Shown: positions 8,290-17,293, counted from the stretch's first letter. The stretch: 64,000 nt of DNA from Streptococcus timonensis (GCF_900095845.1 NZ_FMIX01000004.1:379501-443500); one strand, 5' to 3'. A program made the numbers and translations. The notes: generated by a model from the sequence alone, not told the origin.

Positions 8290-9864
8290 GTGAAATTTAA
8301 TGAATTTAACTTGTCTGCTGACCTTTTAGCAGAAGTTGATAAAGCAGGATTTGTAGAAGCAAGTCCTATCCAAGAGCAAACCATTCCTTTGGCTCTTGAG
8401 GGAAAAGATGTTATCGGTCAAGCACAGACTGGTACAGGGAAAACAGCGGCCTTTGGCTTGCCAACCCTTGAAAAAATTCGTACAGAAGAAGCAACTATCC
8501 AAGCTTTGGTGATTGCCCCAACTCGTGAACTTGCAGTTCAAAGCCAAGAAGAGCTTTTCCGCTTTGGTAGAAGCAAGGGTGTAAAAGTTCGTTCAGTCTA
8601 TGGTGGCTCAAGCATTGAAAAACAAATCAAGGCTCTTAAATCAGGTGCTCATATCGTAGTAGGAACACCAGGACGACTTCTTGATCTCATTAAACGCAAG
8701 GCTTTGAAATTACATGATATTGAAACCTTGATTTTAGATGAAGCAGATGAAATGCTTAACATGGGATTCCTTGAAGATATTGAAGATATCATCTCTCGTG
8801 TACCGGAAAATCGTCAAACCTTGCTCTTTTCAGCGACTATGCCAGATGCCATCAAACGTATTGGTGTTCAGTTCATGAAAGAGCCTGAGCATGTCAAGAT
8901 TGCTGCTAAAGAATTAACAACAGAATTAGTAGACCAGTACTATATCCGTGTTAAAGAACAAGAAAAATTCGACACCATGACTCGTCTTATGGATGTTGAT
9001 CAACCTGAGTTATCAATTGTTTTTGGTCGTACCAAACGTCGTGTAGACGAGCTAACTCGTGGTCTTAAAATCCGTGGTTTCCGTGCAGAAGGTATCCATG
9101 GAGATTTGGATCAAAACAAACGTCTTCGTGTCCTTCGTGATTTTAAAAATGGCAACCTTGATGTCCTAGTTGCAACAGACGTGGCTGCTCGTGGTTTGGA
9201 TATTTCAGGTGTGACTCATGTCTACAACTACGATATCCCACAAGACCCTGAGAGTTATGTTCACCGTATTGGTCGAACAGGACGTGCAGGTAAGTCAGGT
9301 CAGTCTATTACCTTCGTTTCACCTAATGAAATGGGTTATCTACAAATCATTGAGAACTTAACTAAGAAACGCATGAAAGGTCTCAAACCTGCAAGTGCAG
9401 AAGAAGCCTTCCAAGCTAAGAAACAAGTAGCTCTTAAGAAAATTGAACGTGATTTTGCGAATGAGGAGATTCGTAGCAACTTTGAGAAGTTTGGCAAGGA
9501 TGCTCGTCAATTGGCTTCAGAATTCAGTCCGGAAGAATTGGCCATGTATATTCTCAGCTTAACTGTTCAAGATCCAGACAGTCTTCCTGAGGTTGAGATT
9601 GCACGTGAAAAACCATTACCATTTAAACCATCTGGTGGTGGCTTCGGTGGCAAAGGCAAGGGTGGTCGAGGAGGCCGTCGTGGTGACGACCGTAGAGACC
9701 GTGAACGCCGTGGTAATGGACGTCGTGATGAATATCGTAAAGGTGGACGTTCAAAGGATCGATTTGATAAAGAGAAGCGTTACCGTAAGGACAATAAAAA
9801 ACCACGCAACACTTCAAGCGAGAAGAAAACAGGCTTTGTTATTCGTAACAAGGGTGATAAATAA
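8290..9864 (+). CDS. cshA: DEAD-box ATP-dependent RNA helicase
   Basis: RNA helicase that unwinds structured mRNA and takes part in mRNA turnover and cold growth. The 524-residue protein carries motif I AQTGTGKT (45-52), PTREL (78-82), TPGRL, DEAD (150-153), SAT (181-183), RGLDISGV and HRIGRTGRAG. A tail after about residue 430 is rich in Gly, Arg, Lys and Asp, as in CshA and other RNA-binding helicases. Translation is read from GTG at 8290, preceded by AGAAAGAAG. The first residues MKFNEFNLS match the usual helicase start, and no upstream in-frame ATG fits. It is followed by a strong terminator. Confidence 0.95.
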   Translation: MKFNEFNLSADLLAEVDKAGFVEASPIQEQTIPLALEGKDVIGQAQTGTGKTAAFGLPTLEKIRTEEATIQALVIAPTRELAVQSQEELFRFGRSKGVKVRSVYGGSSIEKQIKALKSGAHIVVGTPGRLLDLIKRKALKLHDIETLILDEADEMLNMGFLEDIEDIISRVPENRQTLLFSATMPDAIKRIGVQFMKEPEHVKIAAKELTTELVDQYYIRVKEQEKFDTMTRLMDVDQPELSIVFGRTKRRVDELTRGLKIRGFRAEGIHGDLDQNKRLRVLRDFKNGNLDVLVATDVAARGLDISGVTHVYNYDIPQDPESYVHRIGRTGRAGKSGQSITFVSPNEMGYLQIIENLTKKRMKGLKPASAEEAFQAKKQVALKKIERDFANEEIRSNFEKFGKDARQLASEFSPEELAMYILSLTVQDPDSLPEVEIAREKPLPFKPSGGGFGGKGKGGRGGRRGDDRRDRERRGNGRRDEYRKGGRSKDRFDKEKRYRKDNKKPRNTSSEKKTGFVIRNKGDK

Positions 9865-9865
9865 T

Positions 9866-9896
9866 AAAAAGCGATTCACTGGGTGAATCGCTTTTT
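9866..9896 (+). terminator. cshA terminator
   Basis: Perfect 14 bp stem AAAAAGCGATTCAC, loop TGG, GTGAATCGCTTTTT, directly after the stop codon. The following 160 bp (9900-10060) is AT-rich with no feature seen. Confidence 0.92.
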
Positions 9897-10064
9897 ATAT
9901 ATAAGGAGACCTAAATTAAAGTAGAAAAAGTAATACTTGAAATTGTATTTATATATTTATTATCTTGTGATATTATATTATCAAAAAAATAAATGGATGT
10001 CAATTATAATTGTTAAAAAAACAGCAAAAAATTGCGAATATAAAAGAATTGTGATGCAATAAGC

Positions 10065-10079
10065 AATTTTCAGATAATT
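10065..10079 (+). promoter_or_regulatory. CodY box upstream of codY
   Basis: AATTTTCAGATAATT matches the CodY consensus AATTTTCWGAAAATT at 14 of 15 positions. It lies one base upstream of the -35 box of codY. A second half-site AATTTTCT sits inside the promoter spacer (10092-10099). This supports autoregulation by GTP- and branched-chain-amino-acid-loaded CodY. Confidence 0.8.
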
Positions 10080-10080
10080 A

Positions 10081-10109
10081 TTGAAATAAAGAATTTTCTA
10101 TGTTATAAT
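10081..10109 (+). promoter_or_regulatory. codY promoter
   Basis: TTGAAA (10081-10086), 17 bp spacer, TATAAT (10104-10109) with a TG extension. The leader is about 20 nt and contains GCGAGGT. Confidence 0.85.
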
Positions 10110-10135
10110 GGAGGCGATTATATGCGAGGTAAAAA

Positions 10136-10924
10136 ATGGCACATTTATTAGAAAAAACAAGAAAAATCACATCAATTTTGAAGCGTTCGGAGGAGCAATT
10201 ACAAGATGAGCTTCCTTATAATGCCATTACACGTCAATTAGCAGATATTATTGACTGTAACGCTTGTATTGTGAATAGCAAGGGTCGTTTGTTGGGCTAC
10301 TTTATGCGCTACAAAACTAATAATGACCGAGTAGAGCAATTCTTCCAATCAAAGACTTTCCCAGAAGATTATGTGCAAGGTGCAAACATGATCTACGATA
10401 CGGAGGCCAATCTTCCAGTAGAGCATGATTTGACAATTTTCCCAACTGAGAGTCGTTCTGATTTCCCAGATGGTTTGACAACGATTGCTCCAATTCATGT
10501 CTCAGGGATTCGCTTAGGTTCATTGATTATATGGCGTAATGATAAAAAGTTCGAAGATGAAGATTTAATTCTTGTTGAAATTGCCAGTACAGTAGTAGGA
10601 ATTCAACTCTTAAACTTTCAACGTGAAGAAGATGAGAAAAACATTCGTCGTCGTACGGCTGTAACTATGGCGGTCAATACACTTTCTTACTCTGAACTTA
10701 GAGCAGTATCGGCTATTCTAGCTGAATTAAATGGTAATGAAGGTCAATTAACAGCTTCAGTCATTGCAGACCGTATCGGTATCACTCGTTCTGTAATTGT
10801 TAATGCTCTTCGTAAACTCGAATCGGCAGGGATTATTGAGAGTCGTTCTCTTGGTATGAAAGGAACCTATCTCAAAGTTCTAATTCCAGATATTTTTGAA
10901 GAAGTGAAAAAGAGGGACTATTAA
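10136..10924 (+). CDS. codY: global nutritional regulator CodY
   Basis: DNA-binding repressor/activator that senses branched-chain amino acids (and GTP in many Firmicutes) and controls amino acid uptake and synthesis genes. The 262-residue protein has the family length. An N-terminal GAF-type ligand domain covers about 1-155, a linker helix follows, and a C-terminal winged helix-turn-helix carries [19 protein letters not shown] near 210-230. Its own promoter carries a near-perfect CodY box. The stop codon overlaps the pncA start (TAATG), so the nicotinamidase is translated in step with CodY. Confidence 0.97.
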   Translation: MAHLLEKTRKITSILKRSEEQLQDELPYNAITRQLADIIDCNACIVNSKGRLLGYFMRYKTNNDRVEQFFQSKTFPEDYVQGANMIYDTEANLPVEHDLTIFPTESRSDFPDGLTTIAPIHVSGIRLGSLIIWRNDKKFEDEDLILVEIASTVVGIQLLNFQREEDEKNIRRRTAVTMAVNTLSYSELRAVSAILAELNGNEGQLTASVIADRIGITRSVIVNALRKLESAGIIESRSLGMKGTYLKVLIPDIFEEVKKRDY

Positions 10925-11499
10925 TGAATAAGGCACTAATTTCCATTGATTATACAGAAGATTTTGTTGCTGATCATGGAAAATTAACTGCGGGAGCTCC
11001 AGCTCAAGCAATATCCGATGCTATTTATCGGGTGACCCAAAAGGTTTTTGAGCGTGGCGATTACATCTTTTTCACCATCGATGCTCATGAGGGAAATGAT
11101 GTCTTTCATCCTGAAAGTAAACTATTCCCACCACATAATATTATTGGGACTAGTGGACGCAATCTGTATGGCAAGCTAGCCGAGTTTTATCAGGAACATG
11201 CTGATGATAGTCGTGTTTTCTGGATGGATAAACGTCACTATTCGGCTTTTTCTGGAACAGATTTGGATATCCGTCTCAGAGAGCGTAGAGTAGATACAGT
11301 CATTTTGACAGGAGTTCTTACAGATATCTGTGTCTTGCATACAGCCATTGATGCTTATAATCTTGGTTATCAGATAGAAGTTGTCAAACCAGCAGTTGCA
11401 TCCATTTGGCCTGAAAATCATGCCTTTGCACTTGGACATTTCAAGAATACACTTGGTGCAAAATTGCTTGATGAAAATTTGCTTGAAATTACAGAATAA
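10924..11499 (+). CDS. pncA: nicotinamidase (isochorismatase family)
   Basis: Hydrolyses nicotinamide to nicotinate and ammonia, feeding the PncB reaction. The 191-residue protein carries the family triad Asp9, Lys103, Cys136. It also has metal ligands of the type D53-x-H55 (IDAHEGND), with Glu64 and His71 nearby. These positions coincide with those I remember for the pneumococcal enzyme. Cotranscription with codY, through a one-base overlap, places NAD salvage under CodY's own autoregulated promoter. Confidence 0.92.
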   Translation: MNKALISIDYTEDFVADHGKLTAGAPAQAISDAIYRVTQKVFERGDYIFFTIDAHEGNDVFHPESKLFPPHNIIGTSGRNLYGKLAEFYQEHADDSRVFWMDKRHYSAFSGTDLDIRLRERRVDTVILTGVLTDICVLHTAIDAYNLGYQIEVVKPAVASIWPENHAFALGHFKNTLGAKLLDENLLEITE

Positions 11500-11532
11500 T
11501 ACATTTCAAGATGAAAAAATCTGAAAAAAGTG

Positions 11533-11561
11533 TTGACAATTTTTTTCAAAGTTGATATACT
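11533..11561 (+). promoter_or_regulatory. tRNA-Leu promoter
   Basis: Consensus-quality promoter TTGACA (11533-11538), 17 bp spacer, TATACT (11556-11561), 15 bp before the tRNA 5' end. Confidence 0.9.
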
Positions 11562-11576
11562 AGTAAAGTGATCGAC

Positions 11577-11662
11577 GCGGGGATGGCGGAATTGGCAGAC
11601 GCGCAGGACTAAGGATCCTGTGACCGCTTTAGGTCGTGAGGGTTCAAGTCCCTCTCTCCGCA
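11577..11662 (+). tRNA. tRNA-Leu (anticodon AAG)
   Basis: An 86-nt class II tRNA. The acceptor stem GCGGGGA pairs with TCTCCGC. The anticodon arm CAGGA-CTAAGGA-TCCTG has AAG at positions 34-36. There is a long variable arm (GTGACCGCTTTAGGTCGT) and a T arm with GGTTCAAGTCC. The 3' CCA is not encoded. It stands alone with its own promoter and terminator. Confidence 0.95.
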
Positions 11663-11670
11663 TAATAGTG

Positions 11671-11698
11671 AGCTAGCTTTGGCTAGCTTTTTATTTTT
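11671..11698 (+). terminator. tRNA-Leu terminator
   Basis: AGCTAGC (11671-11677), loop TTTG, GCTAGCT (11682-11688), then a T run. Confidence 0.85.
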
Positions 11699-11701
11699 CA
11701 T

Positions 11702-11734
11702 AAAAAAGAGCAAAAATATTTTTGCTCTTTTTTT
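11702..11734. terminator. second terminator-like palindrome
   Basis: AAAAAAGAGCAAAAA / TTTTTGCTCTTTTTT with a two-base centre, flanked by T. It insulates the vex1 promoter from the tRNA. Confidence 0.65.
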
Positions 11735-11738
11735 GGTA

Positions 11739-11771
11739 TTTCATAAACATTTCATATTTGAATATTATAAT
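11739..11771 (+). promoter_or_regulatory. vex1 promoter with direct repeat TTTCATA
   Basis: TTTCATA occurs at 11739-11745 and again at 11750-11756, an 11 bp period typical of OmpR-family regulator sites. It sits where a -35 box would be, upstream of TATAAT at 11766-11771. No good -35 hexamer is seen, so activation by a regulator (VncR is the obvious candidate) is plausible. Confidence 0.55.
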
Positions 11772-11796
11772 GGTTTTACAAATATGGAGGTGCTAT

Positions 11797-13074
11797 ATGA
11801 ATCCCACTCAAAGAGCTTGGGCTTACGTCAGCAGAAAACGACTGAGAAGTCTCATATTATTCCTGATTCTATTTGTCTTATTGGCTGGAATATCGGCTTG
11901 TTTGACGCTCATGAAGTCCAACAAAATAGTAGAAAATAATCTCTATCGCTCATTGAACACGTCTTTTTCTATTAAAAGAATAGAAGCAGATCAGACATTT
12001 CAACTGTCTCAACTAGATAACCTTAAAAAGATAAAGGGTCTTGAGAAGATCTCACCTGAGCTAGAAACAATAGCTAAGTTAACTGACAAAGAAGTGGTAA
12101 CTGGAGAACAAAGTATTCAACGGGATGATTTGACAGAGGCTGAAAAAAATCTTATCAGTTTAATTTCATTAGAAGACTCTTCCAAGGATGTTTCTTTTAC
12201 AAGTTCCGCCTTTACCCTTAAAGAAGGAAGACATATCGAAAAAGGGGATCGTAAAAAAATCTTAGTTCATGAAGATTTGGCCAAGAAAAACAATCTAAAA
12301 GTAGGAGATAAGATCAACTTAAGTCCTGGACAAGTAGAAGCTAGTTCTGGACAAAATCTAGATTATGAAATCGTAGGTATTTTCTCAGGTCAAAAACAAG
12401 AGAAATTTACCGGTCTATCATCAGACTTTAGTGAAAATACGGTCTATACAGACTACGAAAGTAGCCAAACTCTTCTTGGAAATAAGGAAGCTCTAGTAAC
12501 TGCCGCTCGTTTCTATTTAGAAAATCCAAAAGATATGGATAGTATCATTCAAGAGGTTGAAAAGTTATCCCTGGAAAACCAAGGGTTCCAAGTTGAAAAG
12601 GAAAATAAGGCTTTTGAACAAATCAAGGATTCAGTTTCGACCTTCCAAACTTTCCTACAGATTTTCCTCTATGGCATTATGATTGCTGGTGTAGGAGCGC
12701 TGATTTTGGTCTTGTCACTTTGGTTACGAGAACGAGTCTACGAGGTTGGTATTTTATTGGCACTAGGTAAAGGGAAAATAGCAATTTTTAGCCAATTCTG
12801 CCTGGAAGTCATCCTAGTTTCATTGGCATCTATTTTGCCGGCATTTGTAGCTGGCAATGCCATTACTTCCTATCTCTTGAAGACTGTATTAGTGAGTGGC
12901 GACCAAGCTGCCCTACAAGATACGCTAGCAAAAGCAACGAATCTTACAACAAGTCTTCTATCATTTGGAGAATCTTATATCTTCCTACTTATAATTAGCT
13001 GCTTGTCAGTTGCACTTTGTTTCCTATTTTTATTTAGAAAATCACCGAAAGAAATTTTATCATCCATCAGTTAA
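11797..13074 (+). CDS. vex1: Vex1, FtsX/MacB-type ABC transporter permease
   Basis: Membrane subunit of the Vex exporter. The 425-residue protein has an N-terminal membrane helix (about 16-37), a long extracytoplasmic MacB-like domain, and three C-terminal helices (about 290-425) with the FtsX pattern. The start is set at the ATG behind GGAGGTG (11786-11792). The frame is open 25 codons further upstream but that stretch overlaps the promoter. It begins the vex1-vex2-vex3 operon next to vncRS. In pneumococcus the locus was linked to vancomycin tolerance, though that link has been questioned. Confidence 0.9.
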   Translation: MNPTQRAWAYVSRKRLRSLILFLILFVLLAGISACLTLMKSNKIVENNLYRSLNTSFSIKRIEADQTFQLSQLDNLKKIKGLEKISPELETIAKLTDKEVVTGEQSIQRDDLTEAEKNLISLISLEDSSKDVSFTSSAFTLKEGRHIEKGDRKKILVHEDLAKKNNLKVGDKINLSPGQVEASSGQNLDYEIVGIFSGQKQEKFTGLSSDFSENTVYTDYESSQTLLGNKEALVTAARFYLENPKDMDSIIQEVEKLSLENQGFQVEKENKAFEQIKDSVSTFQTFLQIFLYGIMIAGVGALILVLSLWLRERVYEVGILLALGKGKIAIFSQFCLEVILVSLASILPAFVAGNAITSYLLKTVLVSGDQAALQDTLAKATNLTTSLLSFGESYIFLLIISCLSVALCFLFLFRKSPKEILSSIS

Positions 13075-13087
13075 TAAAGGAGAAATC

Positions 13088-13735
13088 ATGACTTTACTAC
13101 AATTACAAGATCTTACTTATCGTTATAAGAACACTGCAGAAGCAGTATTATATAAAATCAATTACGATTTTGAACCTGGCAAGTTTTATAGTATTATTGG
13201 AGAATCAGGAGCTGGGAAGTCAACACTCTTATCTCTATTAGCAGGACTCGATAGCCCAGTCGAAGGTGCTATCTTATTCGAAGGCAAGGATATTCGTGAA
13301 CAAGGTTATTCTTATCATCGCATGCACCATATCTCGCTAGTTTTCCAAAACTATAACTTGATTGATTATCTTTCTCCATTGGAAAATATCCGCTTGGTTA
13401 ATAAAAAAGCTAGCAAGGATACCCTTCTTGAACTTGGTTTAGATGAAAGTCAAATCAAGCGGAATGTTCTCCAATTATCAGGAGGGCAGCAACAACGTGT
13501 TGCCATTGCTCGTAGCCTTGTATCGGAAGCACCAGTGATTTTAGCAGATGAACCAACAGGAAACTTGGATCCTAAGACTGCTGGGGATATCATCGATTTG
13601 CTCAAATCTCTCGCTGAGAAAACAGGTAAGTGTGTGATCGTTGTGACCCACAGCAAGGAAGTAGCACAGGCGTCAGATATTACACTTGAATTGAAGGATA
13701 AGAAACTGACTGAAACAAGAAAAAATAGTAACTAA
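13088..13735 (+). CDS. vex2: Vex2, ABC transporter ATP-binding protein
   Basis: Cytoplasmic ATPase of the Vex exporter, 215 residues. It has Walker [10 protein letters not shown] (38-46), signature [14 protein letters not shown] (130-143), Walker B VILADEP (150-156) and a downstream switch His (VVTHSKE). It is of the MacB/LolD class that pairs with FtsX-type permeases, in line with its two permease neighbours. The start is the ATG behind AAAGGAGAAATC. The upstream extension of the frame overlaps vex1 and is not coding. Confidence 0.93.
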   Translation: MTLLQLQDLTYRYKNTAEAVLYKINYDFEPGKFYSIIGESGAGKSTLLSLLAGLDSPVEGAILFEGKDIREQGYSYHRMHHISLVFQNYNLIDYLSPLENIRLVNKKASKDTLLELGLDESQIKRNVLQLSGGQQQRVAIARSLVSEAPVILADEPTGNLDPKTAGDIIDLLKSLAEKTGKCVIVVTHSKEVAQASDITLELKDKKLTETRKNSN

Positions 13736-13782
13736 AACATTTACACATATTAAAAACTGAAGTAAATCTAGAAAGGAATCTT

Positions 13783-15162
13783 ATGTTACACAACGCATTT
13801 GCCTATGTCACAAGAAAATTTTTCAAGTCTATTGTGATCTTTCTTATCATTCTCTTGATGGCTAGTTTGAGTTTGGTCGGCTTGTCTATCAAGGGTGCGA
13901 CAGCCAAGGCTTCTCAAGAAACCTTTAAAAATATCACCAATAGTTTCTCCATGCAAATCAACCGTAGGGTCAATCAAGGTACTCCACGTGGTGCTGGGAA
14001 TATCAAGGGTGAAGATATCAAAAAAATTACCGAGAATAAGGCCATTGAATCCTACATCAAACGGATTAATGCTATCGGTGATTTGACAGGCTATGAACTG
14101 ATTGAAACGCCTGAAACCAAGAAAAATCTAACTGCAGATCGAGCTCAACGTTTTGGAAGTAGCTTGATGATAACAGGAGTTAATGATTCGGCTAAAGAAG
14201 ACAAGTTTGTGTCAGGCTCTTACAAACTGGTCGAAGGAGAACATTTAACAAACGATGACAAATACCAGATTCTCATGCACAAAGACTTGGCTGCTAAACA
14301 TGGCTGGAAGGTTGGAGACAAGGTCAAACTGAACTCCAATATCTACGATGCAGATAACGAAAAAGGAGCCAAGGAAACAGTAGAAGTAACGATTAAAGGA
14401 CTTTTTGATGGACATAACAAATCTGCTGTGACCTATTCACAAGAACTTTATGAGAATACAGCTATCACAGATATTCACACAGCTGCCCAACTCTATGGTT
14501 ATACAGAAGATACAGCTATTTATGGAGATGCTACCTTCTTTGTAGCTGGAGATAAGAATCTAGATACTGTCATGCAAGAATTAGGGTCTATCAACGGCGT
14601 CAACTGGAAAATGTATAGCTTGATTAAGAGTTCATCTAACTATCCTGCCCTTGAACAATCGATCTCAGGTATGTACAAGATGGCTAATCTTCTCTTCTGG
14701 GGTAGCTTGAGCTTCTCTGTTCTTCTACTTGCTCTCTTACTGACACTATGGATTAACGCCCGTCGTAAAGAGGTTGGAATTCTCCTTTCAATTGGTCTAA
14801 AACAAGCAAGTATTCTAGGACAATTTATCACAGAAGCAGTTATGATTGCAATTCCAGCACTAATTTCAGCTTACTTCTTAGCCAACTATACTGCTCGTAC
14901 CATTGGAAATACTGTTCTTGCCAATGTCACATCAGATGTGGCTAAGCAGGCTAGTAAGGCAGCACAAGCCTCTAATCTTGGTGGTGGTGCAGAAGTTGAT
15001 GGCTTTAGTAAGACACTTTCAAGTCTGGATATTTCAATTCAACCTTCTGACTTTGTTATCATCTTTGTACTTGGCTTAGTTCTTGTAGTATTAGTTATGG
15101 CACTTGCTTCAAGCAATCTCCTCTTTAAACAACCAAAAGAACTCTTATTGGATAGTGAATAA
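13783..15162 (+). CDS. vex3: Vex3, FtsX/MacB-type ABC transporter permease
   Basis: Second permease of the Vex exporter, 459 residues. It has an N-terminal helix (about 12-34), a large outer domain with the same layout as Vex1 (both contain a 'LVEGEHL/LKEGRHI...ILMHKDLA/ILVHEDLA' segment), and three C-terminal membrane helices. The shared layout suggests Vex1 and Vex3 arose by duplication and form a heterodimer around Vex2. Ribosome site GAAAGGAAT. A hairpin that could terminate the operon follows. Confidence 0.92.
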   Translation: MLHNAFAYVTRKFFKSIVIFLIILLMASLSLVGLSIKGATAKASQETFKNITNSFSMQINRRVNQGTPRGAGNIKGEDIKKITENKAIESYIKRINAIGDLTGYELIETPETKKNLTADRAQRFGSSLMITGVNDSAKEDKFVSGSYKLVEGEHLTNDDKYQILMHKDLAAKHGWKVGDKVKLNSNIYDADNEKGAKETVEVTIKGLFDGHNKSAVTYSQELYENTAITDIHTAAQLYGYTEDTAIYGDATFFVAGDKNLDTVMQELGSINGVNWKMYSLIKSSSNYPALEQSISGMYKMANLLFWGSLSFSVLLLALLLTLWINARRKEVGILLSIGLKQASILGQFITEAVMIAIPALISAYFLANYTARTIGNTVLANVTSDVAKQASKAAQASNLGGGAEVDGFSKTLSSLDISIQPSDFVIIFVLGLVLVVLVMALASSNLLFKQPKELLLDSE

Positions 15163-15168
15163 AAAACC

Positions 15169-15215
15169 TGCTACCTATTCTCACTAAAATGAGATATAAT
15201 ATAGGTAGCATTTTT
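15169..15215 (+). terminator. vex3 terminator overlapping the vncR -10 region
   Basis: Inverted repeat TGCTACCTAT (15169-15178) / ATAGGTAGCA (15201-15210), followed by TTTTT, with inner stem TCTCA (15179-15183) / TGAGA (15190-15194). A TATAAT at 15195-15200 lies inside the hairpin, so the vncR promoter and the vex3 terminator share sequence. Confidence 0.65.
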
Positions 15216-15232
15216 GATAGAAAAGGATTTAT

Positions 15233-15889
15233 ATGAAAATTCTAATTGTAGAAGATGAAGACATGATTCGCGAGGGAATTAGTGATTATTTGACGGATTG
15301 TGGCTATGAAATCATTCAGGCAGCAGATGGCCTTGAGGCCTTAGAAAAATTTTCCAATCACCAAGTTGCCTTGGTTCTCTTAGATATCCAAATGCCGAAA
15401 CTCAATGGTTTAGAGGTTTTGTCAGAAATCCGTAAAAGCAGCCAAGTTCCGGTCTTGATGTTGACAGCCTTTCAGGACGAGGAATATAAGATGAGTGCCT
15501 TTGCCTCTCTGGCAGATGGCTACCTGGAAAAGCCTTTTTCTCTATCTTTATTAAAGGTACGAGTGGATGCTATTTTTAAACGGTATTATGATACTGGTCA
15601 TATCTTTACCTATAAGGATACCAAGGTAGACTTTGAAAGCTATAGTGCCATAGTAGCTGGACAAGAAGTTGCAGTGAATGCAAAAGAACTGGAAATTTTA
15701 GACTATCTGGTTAAAAATGAAGGTCGAGCCTTAACACGGTCGCAGATTATCGATGCTGTATGGAAGATGACAGATGAGGTTCCTTTTGACAGAGTGATCG
15801 ATGTCTATATCAAGGAACTACGGAAAAAATTGGATTTAGACTGTATTCTTACTGTTCGCAATGTTGGTTATAAATTGGAGAGAAAATGA
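15233..15889 (+). CDS. vncR: VncR, OmpR-family response regulator
   Basis: DNA-binding response regulator of 218 residues. The receiver domain (1-115) has acidic pocket Glu7/Asp8, phosphoacceptor Asp51 (VLLDIQMPK), Thr and Lys (EKPFS). It is followed by a winged-helix OmpR/PhoB domain (about 125-218). The stop overlaps the vncS start by four bases (ATGA). It probably regulates the adjacent vex genes, where an 11-bp-spaced direct repeat lies at the promoter. The start follows AAAAGGATTT. Confidence 0.93.
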   Translation: MKILIVEDEDMIREGISDYLTDCGYEIIQAADGLEALEKFSNHQVALVLLDIQMPKLNGLEVLSEIRKSSQVPVLMLTAFQDEEYKMSAFASLADGYLEKPFSLSLLKVRVDAIFKRYYDTGHIFTYKDTKVDFESYSAIVAGQEVAVNAKELEILDYLVKNEGRALTRSQIIDAVWKMTDEVPFDRVIDVYIKELRKKLDLDCILTVRNVGYKLERK

Positions 15890-17208
15890 GACGTTCAGGT
15901 TTATTTAAAAAAATTTTTATCTATACCTTCTCGGTATTTTCTACCTTGGTCATTTGTTTGCATTTGGCCATCTATTTTCTCTTTCCTCCGATCTATCTCA
16001 GTCATCGTCAGGAGAGCATAGGGCAAAAGGCTACAGAAATTGCCCAGTCCCTCCAAGGTAAGGACAGTCAAGCTATTCAGGAAGTCCTTGAACTTTATTC
16101 TCAAAGCAGTGATATCAAGGGAGCTGTTAAGGGAGAGATGACTCAGGATAAGTTGGAGGTCAATGACAATCTTCCTCTGGATAGACAACGTCAAACAGCT
16201 TCTTTAGTTATTGAGGAAAGAGAAGTTCAAACTAAGGATGGTCAGACGATGACCTTACAGTTTTTAGCTTCTATGGATTTGCAGAAAGAAGCAGAAGACA
16301 TCAGTCTGCAATTTTTGCCTTATACGCTATTAGCGTCTTTTATCATTTCGCTCCTCATCGCCTTTATCTATGCAAGAACCATTGTTGCTCCTATTTTGGA
16401 AATCAAACGAGTGACTCGACGGATGATGGATTTGGATGCAGAAGTGAGGTTGCGAGTAGATTCTAAGGATGAAATTGGCGATCTCAAAGAACAAATCAAT
16501 AGCCTTTATCAGCATCTCTTGACGGTCATTGCAGACTTGCATGAAAAGAACGAGGCCATCCTCCAGCTGGAAAAGATGAAGGTTGAGTTTTTGCGAGGTG
16601 CTTCCCACGAACTAAAAACACCTCTAGCTAGTCTAAAGATTCTTCTGGAAAATATGAAAGCCAATATTGGACGCTATAAAGATCGTGACCATTATCTGGG
16701 TGTTTCTCTAGGTATTGTGGATGATTTGAGTCACCATGTTTTGCAAATCCTATCCCTTTCTTCAGTGCAGGAATTGAGAGATAAGAAGGAAAAAATCAAC
16801 CTTCTTGAAATGACAGATTTTCTCTTAAAGGATTATGATTTATTAGCCAAAGAGAGGGAAATCTCAGTTGTGAATCAACTGACTGACCAACAAACTTATC
16901 TAAATCCTTCGGTACTCAAGCTAATTCTTTCCAATCTTATCAGTAATGCGGTGAAACACTCTGTCCAAGGTGGTTTCCTAAAAATTGGAGAAAAAGATGG
17001 TTGGATGTTTATTGAGAACACCTGTACACCTGAGGAGCAAGATAAATTTGAACAATCCTTCACATCCTCTAGTCGACAAAGCAAGGGAGCAGGCTTGGGA
17101 CTCTTTGTAGTTAAAAGTTTATTGGAAAACGAAGAAATTGATTATCGATTCGAAAGATATGAAGATCACTTGGTATTTTATATGAATCTTCTTCAAAAGC
17201 CGGAATAA
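15886..17208 (+). CDS. vncS: VncS, sensor histidine kinase
   Basis: Membrane sensor kinase of 440 residues. TM1 covers about 8-35, an extracytoplasmic domain of about 105 residues follows, and TM2 covers about 144-165. A HAMP-like linker comes next, then the H box ASHELKTPL with His241 and a C-terminal HATPase domain (N box around LSNLISNAVKHS, G box GAGLGLFVV). It phosphorylates VncR. The sensed ligand is unknown from sequence. Confidence 0.93.
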   Translation: MRRSGLFKKIFIYTFSVFSTLVICLHLAIYFLFPPIYLSHRQESIGQKATEIAQSLQGKDSQAIQEVLELYSQSSDIKGAVKGEMTQDKLEVNDNLPLDRQRQTASLVIEEREVQTKDGQTMTLQFLASMDLQKEAEDISLQFLPYTLLASFIISLLIAFIYARTIVAPILEIKRVTRRMMDLDAEVRLRVDSKDEIGDLKEQINSLYQHLLTVIADLHEKNEAILQLEKMKVEFLRGASHELKTPLASLKILLENMKANIGRYKDRDHYLGVSLGIVDDLSHHVLQILSLSSVQELRDKKEKINLLEMTDFLLKDYDLLAKEREISVVNQLTDQQTYLNPSVLKLILSNLISNAVKHSVQGGFLKIGEKDGWMFIENTCTPEEQDKFEQSFTSSSRQSKGAGLGLFVVKSLLENEEIDYRFERYEDHLVFYMNLLQKPE

Positions 17209-17293
17209 AGGGTTTTAGAAAGAGTTTACATATTTTAAAATAGAAGAAATTCAGACGAAACTACGGGAAAAACTAGCTTTTTTTATCAAAAAG

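Noticed and set aside
11577..11662. tRNA-Leu as an attachment site for an integrated element
   Set aside because: No integrase and no direct copy of the tRNA 3' end is seen in the following sequence. The downstream vex-vnc genes are ordinary chromosomal genes.
11722..11796. Upstream extension of Vex1 by 25 residues
   Set aside because: The extension crosses the TATAAT promoter and a terminator-like palindrome. The ATG at 11797 has GGAGGTG at correct spacing.
15189..15236. 15-codon frame before vncR as a Pep27 equivalent
   Set aside because: No similarity to Pep27 and no ribosome site. Kept only as an observation, not as a gene.
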